Shown: one piece after another, positions 15,201-29,251 of the stretch
Layout of the letters: every line of letters starts with the position of its first letter
Position numbering within the stretch: position 1 is the stretch's first letter
Source of the DNA: Elysia crispata
Taxonomy: Eukaryota > Mollusca > Gastropoda > Plakobranchidae
Assembly: GCA_033675545.1 (NCBI GenBank)
Contig: JAWDGP010005116.1
Coordinates: 1-64,000 of the forward strand
DNA: 64,000 nucleotides
Direction: 5' to 3'
Position numbers and translations under genes: made by a program
Notes under the pieces: generated by a model
Told to the model about the DNA's origin: nothing
The model's input: the letters and a program-made list of their open reading frames with translations, nothing else
The model's database searches: none

Positions 15201-18200
15201 GGGGCAAACCCTGGGGGTGTCCTTACTCCAACTGTTGTCAATAGAGACAACATAGCTGCTTCACCTGGCCTTGGTGGTGTGGGCTCAGCCACCAGCTCTC
15301 CCAAATATTCTGACGCAGCAAAGTCTTCAAGGTAAGGTATAAAAATTTCTCGGAAGTAGTGGGCTTTTCAAAACTTTGCTGTGCCAACACTGTCTTCAAA
15401 CTTGAAAAGCGTTGGTCTGAAGACCAGTCTTTTGTGAGTCCGATCTGGGAAATTTAAATTTGTGAACAATGCATTTGAAAGCAGATAAATTCCTGTTTTT
15501 CTTACCATTTCAAAAGATCCTAAAACTCGAGTCTCATCAGTAAATACTGGTAACTTCATGCAAATACAAAATCACTTCTTAAAAATAAAAGAAATGCTTT
15601 GTTCCTTTTATCAACAGCTTTAAATAAGATGAGGGCAACATGGGACTCATTTGGACTAGCTGCCTTCTTATACAATCAATCGATCAAAATTCTGTGTGTA
15701 TTTACCAGCCTGTCATGTTGCAAATTCTAGTACAAACATTCATGTGGGTTGTTTAAGGGTATATATGTATATAAATTTAATGTTTCAATATAACTTAGTT
15801 CATTTTTCTCAAATGAATTGATATCTTGGCAAGGCATGTTTTGAAATTGATTGTCCCACTAATTACCTCAAAATGTATTTTTAAAAATCGCATTGGCATA
15901 GTATTAAAAATGAATGAAAGTCTCAAATCACAATGAAATATAAATTGTCATTCTTTCATACAAGGGCGACTGCAGTTGGAAATTTAATTCTTTTTAACTG
16001 ATGTAAAAGTTTTGCTCTGTCCTTTATTTTTGACAATCTACTTCTGTAAATTATTTCCTCTCACAACATGAGTCTTCCTCAGATTTATCTCTCCATTCTC
16101 ATAGCTTAACAGTGTGAAATCATTTTTCAGTAACTAGAATTTTGTGTTTCAATCCTATGTTTTGTTTTTTTTTATTTTTAGCTTTTTTTTGTGTCTTTAA
16201 CAATAGTATTTGAACTTTGTCAAATTTTAGTGATGTGTCTCAAACACTACCCTATGATTTCTCTGTGTTTCTAGTTGTCTTCAACACTAACCTATAATTT
16301 CTCTCTGTTTCCTGTTTTGGGTTTGAAACCCGACATTATGGTGTTTTGTTTCTAAAACTTGTCAATGAATTCTGTTTGTTTCTGGTGCTATGTCTTTAGC
16401 AATATCATATGATTTTTCTCTCTCTGCGTCTAGCCTTGGGTCTGTAGCAATCAAAGATGCTGCCAAGAAAGCAATGACGCGGGTAGAAGAGCTGAGAAGA
16501 AGTGGTGGTGTTTTCTCACCAGGGAAAAAAGTATGTTTTTGTATGTTTCTCATCAAAATCTGTATCTTTGTAGCAAATTTGCTTATCATCAAGAAGCATA
16601 GTGTTTGAAGGGTTATGAATTTATATAAGAGAAATTCAAGTAGCTTCAAAAGATACAATTCTATACCACTATTTCTGTAAAATGGTATATGATTGTTGCT
16701 TGAATGACAATTATGGGTTTTTTTTTCTTAAAACTTAAAATTGTTTTTAATAATTTTGGATACAAAAAAAAGGAATTACTTTTTCATTTCAATGGATCTC
16801 AAATTTATATGAACTGTATTTCTTATTTTAAATATGGTTATTGATTTAAAAACATGATTTTGTAATCTAATTTAGGGTTCAAGTCCCTTGAAGTCACCAA
16901 ACTCTAGAGAGTCTATCACTGCCAATGAAAATGAGGCAGCTTCATTACAGGTAAACAACTTTTGCGTTACCTGCTCTTACTAAAATAGATGCTTTTGTTA
17001 ATATGGTGCATTTCACAATTTTGGGATGCATATTGGAACATTATCTTTTTATTTGCTTGTGCAACACCCAGAGTGGGGTAAATCTTGTTCCTTAGATAGT
17101 AAATGATGCCGACACAAAAATCTATTATGTTGTCTATCTGTTTAGAGATTTAATCATTTATACTTAACGATTATAGTTTTATCTCTTTTACTGTCATTTC
17201 TTACTTCCTTTCAGCAGAGGTAAGGAAAAAAGATGTTATCTTTATATCTTTCAGCTGCATGAAGGTTTTTTTTTTTTTTAATTTAAACACCAACTAATCA
17301 GAACATAAATAGTAACAGTAAAGGTTTCCCAAGATTTTCTTATGATGCACCAGTCGAATCCAGCACAGAAGCAGTTAAAAATATGGGTTTGTTCCTTGCC
17401 TTGATTGAAATTCCCAATCTTTTTGTAACCAAGGCAAGGGCCTTAATGCTCTAGGTACAGTTGTTTCAAGGATCAAATCACACTTTTCATATTAATTTAT
17501 GACTTTTATTTAGAACAAAAAATTTGATTGTACTGTAGAAGAAAAATGTTGATTACAAATCTAATCTGCTTTGACTGCAGAATGCATCACAAGAATCTCA
17601 GTCCAAGTCCCCTTCTCAACAGGACAGTCCGAGCCGTGCAATCAGCACTCCAACAGGTCAGTAGATCAGTCTATGTCCCACAGATTTGAAAATTCAGCTC
17701 TTATTGACTAAAATTTTCCTTTCTGTTAACTTAATATTTTCTTATAGTAGGAACATAGGGAAAATTTTAAGCTAAATGTGTCCTATGTATAGTCACTCAG
17801 TCTAAACTGGTCTTCATAGGTTAATTGCACAGTCTGATGTAAATAAAAGTGAACTTGCAGCAAGAATGTCCTTTTTCTGGTTGAATCCAGATTTCAGGCT
17901 TTCACTCAGAGAAGCCAATGAACAATTATCAGCTTCATTTTTGTACTGTATTTACGTGGATAAATCTAATAATGGGTAGCCTTCATATATCAAATATGTT
18001 TGTATTTTGTAAGGGTTAATTATCTCATTAGCATCATTTTTTTTTTAAACTGTATTTCCTCTTTAGTTTAAAATACTACAATTTTCACTTTTAGGTCAAT
18101 CTGCGTGCAACACAATAAGCTTTCAGTTAGTCTCGATTTTTTACCTCTCTCTATTGAACTTTTAAAGATAATGTCATTAGATAAAAATGAATTGAGTTTT

Positions 18201-21200
18201 TTACACATAATTAATTTACCTACATTGTAGTTTGCATCTGTTAGAAAGTTATGACAAGTTAATTTTCTATTAATTAAACTATATCAAAGCAACTTGCGTA
18301 TTGTTATAATGAAGGCATGACTCTAAAGAGCTTCATGGCTCATTTGCAATCCTTAGGTGGTATTACTCTTGGAAGTTATCTTCTATGTCAATATCTAAAT
18401 CCTTTCCTGCTGTGATTTTTCCAAGTGTTTTACATAAACATTATTTCCTGGAGATTTGAAATATGTTTACATTTGTGAGTTCCTTGTGCTTAACTTTTAT
18501 ATTAGCTGATTGGTAGATAAAAATTGTATCCTTTATTTACTTCATTTTGTTTCTGATTGCAATTGCTTAATATCTTAAAAGAGGTTGTCATTTTAATTTT
18601 CCTTAGAGAATTATTAATGAAGTTATCTGTGTTTCTGTAATTTTAAATGACTATTGGTTTGAAGTCACAGCACTATAGATATCCTGACTGAGAGTATCCA
18701 TCATTTTCCTCGCCTCTCTTGTCTGTCTCAAAGAGTGCCTAAGATTCATGTCTGGCCATTAATTGTTTCCCTCTTGATTATCTCCCTTGCCTCTTTCATT
18801 TTCTCAAAGTTCTTAGTGAAGAAGACTGTTGTGCAAATTCAAATTGTCTTGCTACCTTAAAGGTCGTCCAATTTTTGTGTTGCATTTCTGCTTTTATGAG
18901 ATCTTTGTGTGGACGCAAGGCACTATTCATATTTTTAAAAGTCTTGACTTATCCGACAGGAAAACTCTCCAACATCACATTTGGAGCAGATGGCAATATA
19001 ACAATGCTCCCTCCTTCACCGATTCCGTCAATGGCAACAGCAATTGCAAGAGGTTTGAGCATTATTTGCTAATTGACTGCTTTAAGCTTATAGAAGTTCA
19101 GTCACAAGAGAAAATTTTATTCTATGTGTTATAAATGAATAACAATTTGAAGAAAAAACTCTAATGACAAACATTTTTCAATATTTTTTTATCATTTTTC
19201 TTTTGTATATATGAATGTTGGTGAAATACTTCTCTCAAACAAAAGCCGAAGAATATGATATCAGTTTAAATCTCAAAAAAGTGTTCTAGTTTTCTTATTT
19301 TTTATTTTTATCAGAATTTAGAGATCTTTGATCAAATTGCATTCTTTCCATCAAGATTTCAAGTTAAATATTTTTATTAAATTTTTTTTTTTGTTCTTTA
19401 TATAATGAAATTCAGAGCTCATTTTTCCAACCATTTCCTACTAGTCTTTCCTTTTTACAACTTTTGTGTACCATTGATTCTACCAGGGGGACTTTGTATG
19501 TCGCCAGCTATTCATGTGGAGAGAAGAGGGGACCGAACCATACTCCATATGCCTCACCCAGATTTGGAGTAAGTATTCATAATCTTGTAAATACAGTGAC
19601 ACATGTTTACAGAGCTTTCCAAATGCCTCTTCTCCTCCAAGCAACCCTCTCACAAGAGTAAGATTGACCACCACTAACATTATTTTCTGCTCAAATGATG
19701 CATGTTATTGATGAGATTTCAGGATTAGAGTCATTGAAAGATAATCTTTTTTGTTGGATTTTCAAGTTTTGCATTTATTGATTCCTGAAAAATAAAAAAA
19801 AAATGGAATAAATAATTTTCAAGCAATGATTGGGGTTCACATTATAAAAAAATAATTGTTTTGCAAAATTTAGTCAAAGGAATGGTGACTGTTTTCGATC
19901 TTATTGATGTTACACAGGGAAGGTTACTTAGCATCCACCATAGCCATGAACGCAGTTCCTAGTAATATGTAGAATTAAATTTCAATCAGCAATGTAAAAA
20001 TGCATATCATAACTTTGCGCATGCATTATTTTATTTCTGTAAAGGTTGGTGTAAACGACAATCATCATTTTATTATCTAGGCTAGGTTTTATTTTCTCCC
20101 TGATGTTTGTGCTTATTATTAGTAAAACTAAAAATAAAACTATTATGGCATCAAGTTAGTTGTTGAGGAGACTGCTAGGTTTATGCATATGTAAATGCAT
20201 TCAGTTTATGCTATAAGACAATAATTTTTAGAGAAAGGAATTCAAATGCTTATTACCTAATGAAAATTGGCCCTGGCTTGGAACAAACTTTGTGCATACA
20301 TTTCCTAACCCACTCAGGTGAATCCAATACTGGAGAGAGTAATCTGAACAAAAACTTGAGGGACATGTTTTTTCCCTTGTTTGTTGATAAGTAGTTTTCC
20401 TTCACAATTAGAAGAAGACTATTATGATTGATATTAACCTTAAGAGAACCTTAGTAAAGCATCCTGATCAGTGTTATGATTTTACTTCTAAATTTGAGCT
20501 AAAAATGTAAACTTCATCTCGTTTTAGTTTTAAAAATCAATTTCCGTCAGATTAACCAATGAATTTATTGTCATTATCTCTATGAAAAATCCATAAATCA
20601 TAAAAAAAACCCTCCCTTAAAAATTTCATATAGAGGCATAAGTAAAAGTACATGTTAGTTAAAGCTTTAAATCTTTAAGCCTGACCAGCCTCAGCATGCA
20701 TACATGCATTTTGTTAAACAAACTTAATTGTTAAAGTAAGAAAGAGTAAAATGAAAAAAAAAATATCTGGACAGTTTTATGTGACTTTTAATTTAACACT
20801 TTTAGGTCTAAGAGGTCTCATAATTGAGAAAATCAGTTTGTAAGCACCAAGAGTTCATTTTAGCCTTCCAAAAACTTCTATCATAGTGTGAATTTGGGGT
20901 TTGGACTTAAACATTTAAGGAGATATTCAGTTGATTTTTTTTTTGCATTTCAATTTTGTAACTGTCGCAATAACCATCCTCTTTTTGTTTCAGAGAACCA
21001 AAGCCACAGATGTGGAATGTCCAGTCACCGGTATGGGGAAACTGATTCAAAATGCCTCCTTTCAATTTTATATCAATTTTAGTGTGTTCAGTGCCCTCAA
21101 GGACTTAAATTTCTTAAAATTTTGATCACGCATTCAATTCAACAAGTACAATAAGCTAGAGAAAGGACAGTTTGTGTAAACTTTTCATTGGCAAGAGGAA

Positions 21201-22505
21201 GAGCAGCATTGCATTTATCTTTATATTCTGACTTGGAAAAGTGAATTGAAACCTTTTTTTTTTTTAATTCTAAATTGATGGTTCTTATTTTGCATAAACG
21301 TAATCCGAGGATAGATGGGACAAAAGAATATTTAACTTTGATAAGATAGAATTTTGGGATAGGAGATATCAGTTAAAAACAAAAGAGAGAAATTACAATT
21401 TGAGGAGAAAAGTAAAATTACTTCTCCCCAGTGCTTCAAGCTTTGGAAAATCATTATTGGTTTATGAAAATTAGAACAACTTAAGCTGAGTTGAGACTTT
21501 ATAAGATATCTATGAAAGTCTACAGAAAAAGAAATAACATGTTTAATAATATTTTTCTGTCTATTTTAACTTACTTGAAAATGTTTTATGTGGAACATAG
21601 CATTGGCAGGACATAAATTTAAAAAACAAATTTTTGCTCCCTAACTTTGTATCAGTTATTTTGGATACTTCTAAATTTAATTCAATTATAGTGGAGTCTG
21701 CGAGAAGCGCCTTGCATTAAGTTTACTGCTGTTGTGAAATCATTTTTTTCTCCACTGTATATTGTATACTTACATGTGAGGGCTTAAATTTAAAAAGAAC
21801 ACACTCTCAAGCCAGGGACAAATTCTGTTACCAATACAAAAATACTTATGTATGGTTCTTGTTTTTGTTTCAAGTTCAGGATGTGTGTGTGTCGTGGGGG
21901 GAGGAGGTACATTGTTTAGACTCAATATTGTGTCACTGTTGACTTACCAGGTCATATCGGTATAGATCTTATTTCTATAGAAAATTTGCAGAAACGTTAC
22001 ATTTATTCACAATGAGCCATGACTGCACATTTCCAAAGGATAACTTTAATACACTACATTCCCATGAGCCATCAGCTTTATTGACTGACTTTTTAGATCC
22101 ACACCTAGACAGAAACATAAGATAAGAGCCTATTCCAGTTTCCATCAACCTTGTGTTTTGTTAAATCTTTTTTTTTTTTTGCTTTGTCACAGATCATTTT
22201 TTCTTCATTGTTTAAAGACATGCATCTTAAAACATGCTAAACAAGCCTCAGAGCACAAAAGTAACTGGATGCTATTGTAAAAAGTAACATCTGATTTACA
22301 AGTAAAATATTTCATTTGAATCATAATTGAAAGGCCGTTTCACAGATTATTTAGATGGTGCTAAATTTTTTTTATGTTTCACTTTATTTTGCAGGCAGCA
22401 AAAACAACAAAAGAAGCAACAAAGGGAACAAAATCAAGCACACCTTCAAGAAAGTCTCATGCTGCATCTCGAGCTGGGTTAAAAACACGTCGAGCAAGAC
22501 GTTGA
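235..22505 (+). CDS. NCAPD3: Condensin-2 complex subunit D3, C-terminal 837 residues (5' partial)
   Basis: HEAT-repeat regulatory subunit of condensin II, which compacts mitotic chromosomes in the nucleus. Coding exons: 235-333, 726-802, 1001-1112, 4449-4589, 4950-5153, 5416-5545, 6286-6394, 8059-8143, 9141-9245, 9729-9798, 10364-10448, 10840-10929, 11444-11629, 12692-12776, 13490-13584, 15060-15331, 16434-16530, 16876-16950, 17581-17656, 18960-19052, 19487-19568, 20994-21030, 22395-22505 (TGA). All phases join and the 2,516 nt read through without a stop. Residues ~205-405 (counted within the window) form the condensin subunit 1 HEAT block, with motifs such as [29 protein letters not shown] and [22 protein letters not shown] basic segment follows near 436-560 ([20 protein letters not shown]). 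From ~558 the tail is Ser/Pro/Gln-rich and low complexity, then ends with a WNVQSP motif and a basic end ([11 protein letters not shown]), as in animal D3 proteins. The vertebrate protein is about 1,500 aa, so roughly the first 45% lies upstream. Short tail exons 18960-21030 are less certain than the HEAT exons, but their phases fit. Confidence 0.93.
1113..4448 (+). other. NCAPD3: Large NCAPD3 intron with a dispersed repeat
   Basis: This 3.3 kb intron lies between a GTAATT donor and a CCCTACAG acceptor. It is AT-rich with many poly-T runs. About 1850-2520 is a copy of a repeat also found at 45850-46320. Nothing else coding was recognised. Confidence 0.7.
1850..2520 (+). repeat. Dispersed repeat, copy 1
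   Basis: This stretch resembles 45850-46320 in the same orientation over several hundred bases. Shared blocks include TAGAATTTACCA, ACAAGAACAAGAGGAA, CATGTGAAGGAG, GCCCA(C/T)ATGAATC, CCTTGAATGTT and AATTCCC(A)AATGAATT. The copies differ by many substitutions and indels, so they are old. It lies inside an NCAPD3 intron. No terminal repeats or coding capacity were seen, so the class is unknown; a SINE tail or MITE is possible. Confidence 0.6.
6395..8058 (+). other. NCAPD3: NCAPD3 intron, nothing recognised
   Basis: AT-rich intron of about 1.7 kb with a G-run near 7416-7443. No coding or repeat family recognised. Other introns of this gene over 300 bases (5546-6285, 8144-9140, 9799-10363, 11630-12691, 12777-13489, 13585-15059, 15332-16433, 17657-18959, 19569-20993, 21031-22394) are likewise AT-rich and hold nothing that I can name. 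Confidence 0.6.
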
Positions 22506-24993
22506 TGCTACATTATGATCTTAAATTAGCAGTAAGGGAAGTTTCTGGAGCAAACTTTAGTTATTGAATTTCGAAACTTGCAGGTGATTGGGCCATGTCC
22601 TAAGAATTGTGTAAATGAAAATTTCAGCTTTTAGCCTTTTTTTTTTTTTTTTTTTGCTATTTTTCTATTGTGATAAAGAAAAAATTGTGTGCAGTTTCTT
22701 TTCAAGTGTCAACTTTTTTTATCTTTAATTTTTTTTTGGGATAATTTTTTTTTATTCTTGTAATCAGAGTATGATATTAGATTAGATTTTTTTAATAAGT
22801 ATATTGTAAATATCAATGATTTTGTTTTATTTTATGAATTCAAATTTGGTGATTTTTATATTTTATCATTATTAAATTGTTCTTCTAGCTTATTATAAAG
22901 AGGTCCTTGTATTTCAAAACAGTAACCTTCTAACAAACTCTTAATCTTTTTGTTTTTGATTATTTACAATAAGCAGAAAGGTATACAGTTTGGTAAACTA
23001 ATTTTTTTTAACAGATTGGAGTATCGATTCCCTAAATTAGTTTGAGAAAATTAACATATTAAATCAAGCAGTGTTCAAGGACTGTAGCTCTGGATAATTT
23101 CAAGATTGCTTGAACCTTTTAGAAAGAGTTGGAAGATCGGTATTTCACACTGACCTGTGTTTGTGCTTCTACATCCATATTTTGACCGACCAGTTGAGAG
23201 GTGGGTTGGGCCAAGACAGATTTGAGTGCTGCTCTGATAATTTTTTTTCCTAACCCAACTGTGTTTCGTTTGACTGGAAAGCTTGGGTTTCTGCTGTTTT
23301 TTTTTTTTGGGGGGGTGGGGGTTGAAAATTAGTTTTATGGAGGAGCAAAGTCATACAGATGCAAAGAGAGAGTTTTGCAATAGTTTTTAATGAGTTAAAC
23401 AAATTCGTCATTTTGAAAGAATCATGGTTGACCTTATTGTGACTGTCCAACTCTTGCTTGAAATGATAAAGATCTATAGTGTATTGAGTGCATCAAAGTG
23501 TCAGGGCTGTAGGATGAAGGTTTTTTGCTGAATGATCTTATCGTCAGTGGATAAATAGATCTTCATATTTTTTTCTTTTGTAATCATTTTTTTTCAGGGA
23601 TCAGTAATCCTTTCTTTTTCTCTACAGCCATGTTTTTTGTATTGTTATTTTTATTTGAACAATTTTCCCACATCTAACAGGATGACTTTTAAATGAGGAG
23701 TTAGTGATGAACTCTAAAATTTTCACTTTTATCATTCTCATAAAAACTGGTGAGTGTCAAAAACAAATTTATGATGCACAAAGCATTTAAATTTTTTTTT
23801 TAACAGTTTACATCAATGTTAATGTTTTCGCTAAATAGTGCACATTCATTTCTATCAAGTTAATATTAAAAAATTTTTGTAGAATATTGGAATTCCTATG
23901 AAAACGTCTAATGATATTGCAGAAGTACAATAAAATCTGCTTGTATGGACATGTCCTCAAAAGTCAATATACAAAATTGTGTAGCTAGCTGAATAAGAAA
24001 AAATCTTTATCATTACAGGTTTTTGATATCTTCCCTTTTTTAATTTTCAGCTTATGATTTAGGCAAGTCTCTCATTGTAGGCATGTCGATTAAGCGGAGT
24101 AGCCTGGGAAAATATGACGATATAAAAGAAAATCCTTATTATTGATATTGAAGGATAAATTTGGGAATTCGGAGACATGACGATTTTACTGTATATTTTT
24201 TCCATGCCACTGTGTTCTCTGGCTATTCCTAACATGAGAAATGTTACCATTTATTGAGGTTCCACAAGCTCGGACAAAAGTCTGTTATTTGCATATTCAC
24301 AAATTTTTGTTTATGATTTAAAAATCTGACATTTGTATTGTTTATTTTTCATGTGTAAGATATCTTGTAACATATTTCTATGTCTTTTTATTTTGAGGTA
24401 ATTGAACAAATGAATGGCTTAAACCTGTATGAGAATGTCTTAACTAATGCCTATTACATTTTCTATTACATATAATAGCCTGAAGTAAGTAAAATTGTTT
24501 TGTTAAAACCATTTCCTAGCTCTTCCATACAAGGGGGCTGCACTGAATTTTTTTATCACAAGCCGGTTGGGTTGCTTTGATCACAATAGAAACAGAGAGG
24601 CAAGCATCCTCAGTCATGTTGGTGCCAATAGATATAGATGAGTAGGGACTGCATTCTTTTTCTTCTGAGCTTTTCCTAATTTGATTAATCGACCTTTAGC
24701 AGATAGGTCAAATCAGATTCTCGATACTCCATTTTTAGACTCCCTTTTGCCATAAGTGACACTATCTTTTTGTCAATAGATATTTATATTATTATACTAT
24801 AATAATTGGTGTGTGTATATAATTCATGATTAGTTTCATATATTTATTTTTTACTTCCACTATGATAAATCATGAAATGACTGGTACATAGTCAATCTTC
24901 ATCTATTGATCTTTGACTTTCATTATGATAAATGGTACATTCTCAAACTTTAGTTACAGTGAATTTGTAAAAAATTATTGTGTATAATAATAA
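22506..24993 (+). other. NCAPD3: NCAPD3 3' UTR and candidate poly(A) signals
   Basis: Downstream of the TGA at 22503-22505 the sequence is T-rich and non-coding. AATAAA hexamers on the + strand occur at 23929-23934 and 24988-24993. Either could end the transcript; sequence alone does not decide which. Confidence 0.35.
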
Positions 24994-25978
24994 ACATTTC
25001 TCCTGATATACATGATCATGCCTTTAACTTTTCTGAGCTTCCACCTTTTTACATACATGTATTTTTTTTTTCATTTTTCTTAGTTCGTTGTGTTACTTAT
25101 TTTATTTAAAGTTTCTCATGGTTTTTTTTTTGTTTGTTTTGGGAGGAAGATTTTTCATTTATTATTCTACTCTTTCAAGTCTTTGGCTGTGCTAGATTTT
25201 AATCCATAACTTGAGTTCAAGTAAGCTTCAATCTCTGAAAGGGAAGTCAAATTAGGTCTCCTTTTTTTTTCCTTCATTCATCTTCTACTACAAAAGACTA
25301 TTTGTGTGTTCTGTATGTTTCTAGATGTTTCAATCACATTATTTATCGAAAAATGAAATGCTCCATTTTTAAGGCTAAGCATTTGACTTGAGAGAGGTTC
25401 CGATATACAGGGAGATATAATACTTTTTGTAAAAGTTCTGCTTATCAATTAATACTGACCTTAGTCCTTAACAAAATTTCAAATAAAATTTTGGGGAATT
25501 TAAGAAAGTGATATCGGATCCATTTGTCTGTATTGCTTGTCATTGCTTTTCTAATATTACTTGTCGAAAAATATTGTAAACTGTGACGCACCGAAGACCG
25601 AGGGGTTAAAGCGGCCGCCCTGGTATCTACAGAAACCTTCACTGTGCATTCGTGCCCCAACCGTTGTTAGAGGATTTCAAGGCCTCATCTTTTCACCTCT
25701 GCCCTGCCCTATGGCGACTTAGGTTTGATTTGTACTGACAAAGACTGAGATTACTATGTTGTGGATGGGCTATGCGTGTATCAAACCAACAAAAACAAAT
25801 AAATGGTGCGACAAATAATACAAGAGCTATCTGCAGAGTATGCTCTTGCACCGTTGCCGTTTTATGGCCGGTATTTATAAACGTGAAATAACTTTGATGA
25901 TTTAAAAAGTATGTGATCAGATAATGCTAGAATTATTGCCCTTTCTTTAAAAGTACATGTATTCGAAATCAATCAATC

Positions 25979-25980
25979 AA

Positions 25981-26032
<52 letters not shown>
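25979..26032. repeat. (TC)n then (TA)n microsatellite
   Basis: A run of TC dinucleotides to about 26002 passes directly into TA dinucleotides to about 26032. Translation across it gives only Ser/Leu and Ile/Tyr low complexity. Confidence 0.95.
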
Positions 26033-26035
<3 letters not shown>

Positions 26036-26279
26036 TTCCTTGGCTCTCTATTTATATTTGTTTTTGCTTTCGCGAACACTCTTCACGTTCTTATCAACAC
26101 ACCCCCCCCCCCCCTTTCTTTGCTCCTTTCACCACTTGCATTCACTCTCGCGCGCACACACATTGTCTCTCTCCTTTTCTCCTGTCTCTTCTTCGGTGCT
26201 TACTTGTTCATATGACTAACTGCTATCCTCCATCCCCTCCCTCTCTATCTCAGCATCTGTCTACCTCTGAGTCCGTTCC

Positions 26280-26366
<87 letters not shown>

Positions 26367-26373
26367 CCCCCCC
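26280..26373. repeat. (TC)n microsatellite ending in poly-C
   Basis: About 42 uninterrupted TC dinucleotides followed by a C run. A second C run sits at 26102-26114. Confidence 0.95.
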
Positions 26374-27689
26374 TTTTCCACCTTTCTGTATAAACATTAA
26401 ACAAGTCATTATGGTTTATGAGTTATCTTAGAATTATGCTGTTACAATCATACGTGTTCATTCGAGCTTTAGAAATGTGATTATTTTCAACGATTAACGC
26501 TAATGCCAAAGCTCGCAAGACACCCTGCCAAAGATGGCTCATTTGGCAAATATTAATTAAACCCCGTGACCACGTAGAACAATCTATTGGGCCATGGGGG
26601 CCATCCGCCGCCTCCCTCCTTTCTTTTTTTTCTTTTTTGGTGTTTATTTTCTTTTTCTTTAAATTTGTGTCAGAGTGAAAAACTAGTCTGCCCTCGTCAT
26701 TTTTTTTTTTTTTTTTTGGACCGTGCTAATTTTTATTTTTTGTGAGGAGCTCGATCAGGCACCTATACAAACAATGATTACCTTAAGTGACATATGATTT
26801 ACCGTTGTTACTAGACGTTTGGATGATCTTAACTTTGGTCAAATTTGACCTCCAATAATGGGGAGCAAAGACAAACACTATGGCAGCTAGGAAAACCCTA
26901 TTTCTAGTCTTCGTAAGATCCACGAAGGGCTCGCTCATGCTTAAAAAGGATAGAGTTGATTAGAAAAATTACAGAACATGACCACAAAATGGGAAGATGC
27001 TCTGAGCTAGATAGCGAACCCAAAAGACCCTATTGACCTGAGACCTTTGACGAAGCTTCCCCTTCAATTTCCATTGCGAAATTTCTCAGTAGTGTGTGAA
27101 AAGGCAAGGGTGTTGATAGTTCAAGAGGAATGCAGAAATACCGGCTCCATATCCTTGAATTTGGAACCGACCTAGCACTGATTTAAGGAACAAAAGACAC
27201 AGTGAAAAGTTTGGTCACCATGTGAAACAAACTAGAGCAGAACACATTTCGATGAAATGAACTTCTTACCGAGCGGATACTGCTGTTATAAAGAAAGAGC
27301 TAAACCTGGTATATACTGTACATGTCCACTTATTATGAAAAGATGCCTGGATATTAAATATTGAAAGAATACGGGTAATATAGGACACAGAGAGCAGTTT
27401 GCTTTCTTCTGTGACTTAAACTGACTTGTCAACGAACAAATGAACGAACACAGGTTTAGCATAAGAAGACACAAATCATGGCAGCCCGAATCTCACTTAA
27501 TGAACTCAGATCGAACACTTTTCTATCTTATTCATATCAAGCGTTTGATAAATTTCACCAAATACATGTAAATCAGATATGCAGGTTAAATATCTGATGG
27601 CTCTTTTGTTGGTTTTACATCCTCTAGTTTTTTCCAGAGAATATTTTACGGACTTGGCGGCTTTCCGTCAGGCCAGGCATAGGGATAGT

Positions 27690-27780
27690 TGGATAATCGT
27701 AAAACCAAATTATGCGGAGAGTTCGAATCCACGACTCCTACTTGTCATTTAATTTTTTTTCCGAACTGAGCTATCTGATG
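27690..27780 (-). repeat. tRNA-derived SINE-like head
   Basis: On the minus strand, TAGCTCAGTTCGG (plus 27761-27773) resembles the pol III A box. About 40 bases downstream, GGATTCGAACT (plus ~27720-27730) resembles the B box. The anticodon arm is not intact, so this is a tRNA-derived repeat rather than a tRNA gene. Family unknown. Confidence 0.45.
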
Positions 27781-29224
27781 CCTCATGAAACTTCAGAACT
27801 CATGTGTACTTTTATGATTGGAGATATTTTCGGATAACATGGAAAAGGAAGAGTGAAATCAATTTTTTTAAATCCAGGAAGCCGGAATATGTGTATTTAA
27901 ATAAAAGAGCATGTAAATAAAAAGTAATGAAGAAGAAGAAGACGTGATACTTAATTAGTCATGAAAGAAAGAAAAATAAACAAACATTTACATTTAACCA
28001 AACGACAACGTAAGAAGGAAAGCACAGCAATGAAACATGTGCGGAACAAACAAAAAAATGTACATGCATCACAAGAGAGAGGGAAAGAAAGAGGAATAAG
28101 CAAAAACTAATGGAGCCAGACACCCAATTTAGTAGCTTTTATTGTCTTAAATTAACTTTCTAAAATCCAATTATAAGACTTACAGGTGACCTCCAAAATA
28201 TAATTATGCAGATTTTACCAAATTGCCATTGTAGGGAGGAAATGGAACTTTCTGTGTCTCGGCTTTTGGGCCTACTTATCGGGCCAATAATCCGTAATCT
28301 CTAATAGAAAGGCTTTCTTTCTTTTTTTCTTTTCTTTTTTAAAATAAAAGCTCCATAAAGATGTGCTTATTTTTTTTTTTAATATTCATTTAACAAATAC
28401 CGGTAACCCAGAATATTCGCTTTAAATTTTGGCATGATATAGATATAGTTGGCTTCATTTTTTTCCAGTTATTTTAATTATATAGCCTAACCGATCGCAT
28501 GAAAGCCCGTTTTTTCTTTTTCTTTCTTTCTTTTATTAGTCAGTATATCGATGACATCAGTGCTTAGGGCTTAATTTTGTGAGAACTCTTTCTTCTTTTT
28601 TTTCTCTCCTTATCTTCACTTTTCTCCGGTTTCATCTTATCATGCAGACAAAATGAAGCTAAGCATTAAAATGATGCATTGTACGAAAAGAATGTACCAT
28701 GACGTTCCGTTTCCAGTCAGTTTCTTATGAATCACATCTGCCAATTGGACGCAATTCATATTGCTTGTGTTATAAAAATGTGATACAATCATTGGGCAAA
28801 AGGTATAAGATATGATCACATATATTGAAATTAATTCAAAATTCTTAAATTACACTTAAAATGAAAAAATAACTATTATTTAGGTTGTAAGCCAAATAAA
28901 AAATGTAAAAGAAATATTTTTGACTTTTGTTGCCCAGAATGATTTGGTTATGTTTCACATAAAAAATGGCGCTGCCCTAGGCAAGATGCTTTGCTGATTT
29001 ACCAAAGACATGCTACTTCTTTGTACCGTCGTTTAAATCTATAACTGACGCTTGATTTAGAGTATAGTCTTATTTAATCTCATCAAAGGTAAAACAGAAA
29101 CTTATTTAAAACAGTGGGGATAAAGGCTTATATTTTAGGGTATTGTATAATCCATCTAATCTATGAATAATGAAAAGTTAAACTGAAAGACGGAAGCAAA
29201 ATTTTATTGAAACTGAGAGTGATG

Positions 29225-29251
29225 TAGATCTAGTCTAGATCTAGATCTAGG
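29225..29251. repeat. Stacked CTAGATCTAG palindromes
   Basis: Overlapping TAGATCTAG/CTAGATCTAG units. Similar stacks occur at ~61285-61303, with single units near 29567 and 30847. Function unknown; they may mark a shared repeat family. Confidence 0.6.

Noticed and set aside
25957-26400. 147-residue open frame, plus strand
   Set aside because: It is translation of TC/TA microsatellites (Ser/Leu, Ile/Tyr runs) with no family resemblance.
27690-27780. Functional tRNA gene
   Set aside because: Box-like motifs are present but there is no complete cloverleaf, and similar decayed heads occur elsewhere in the window.
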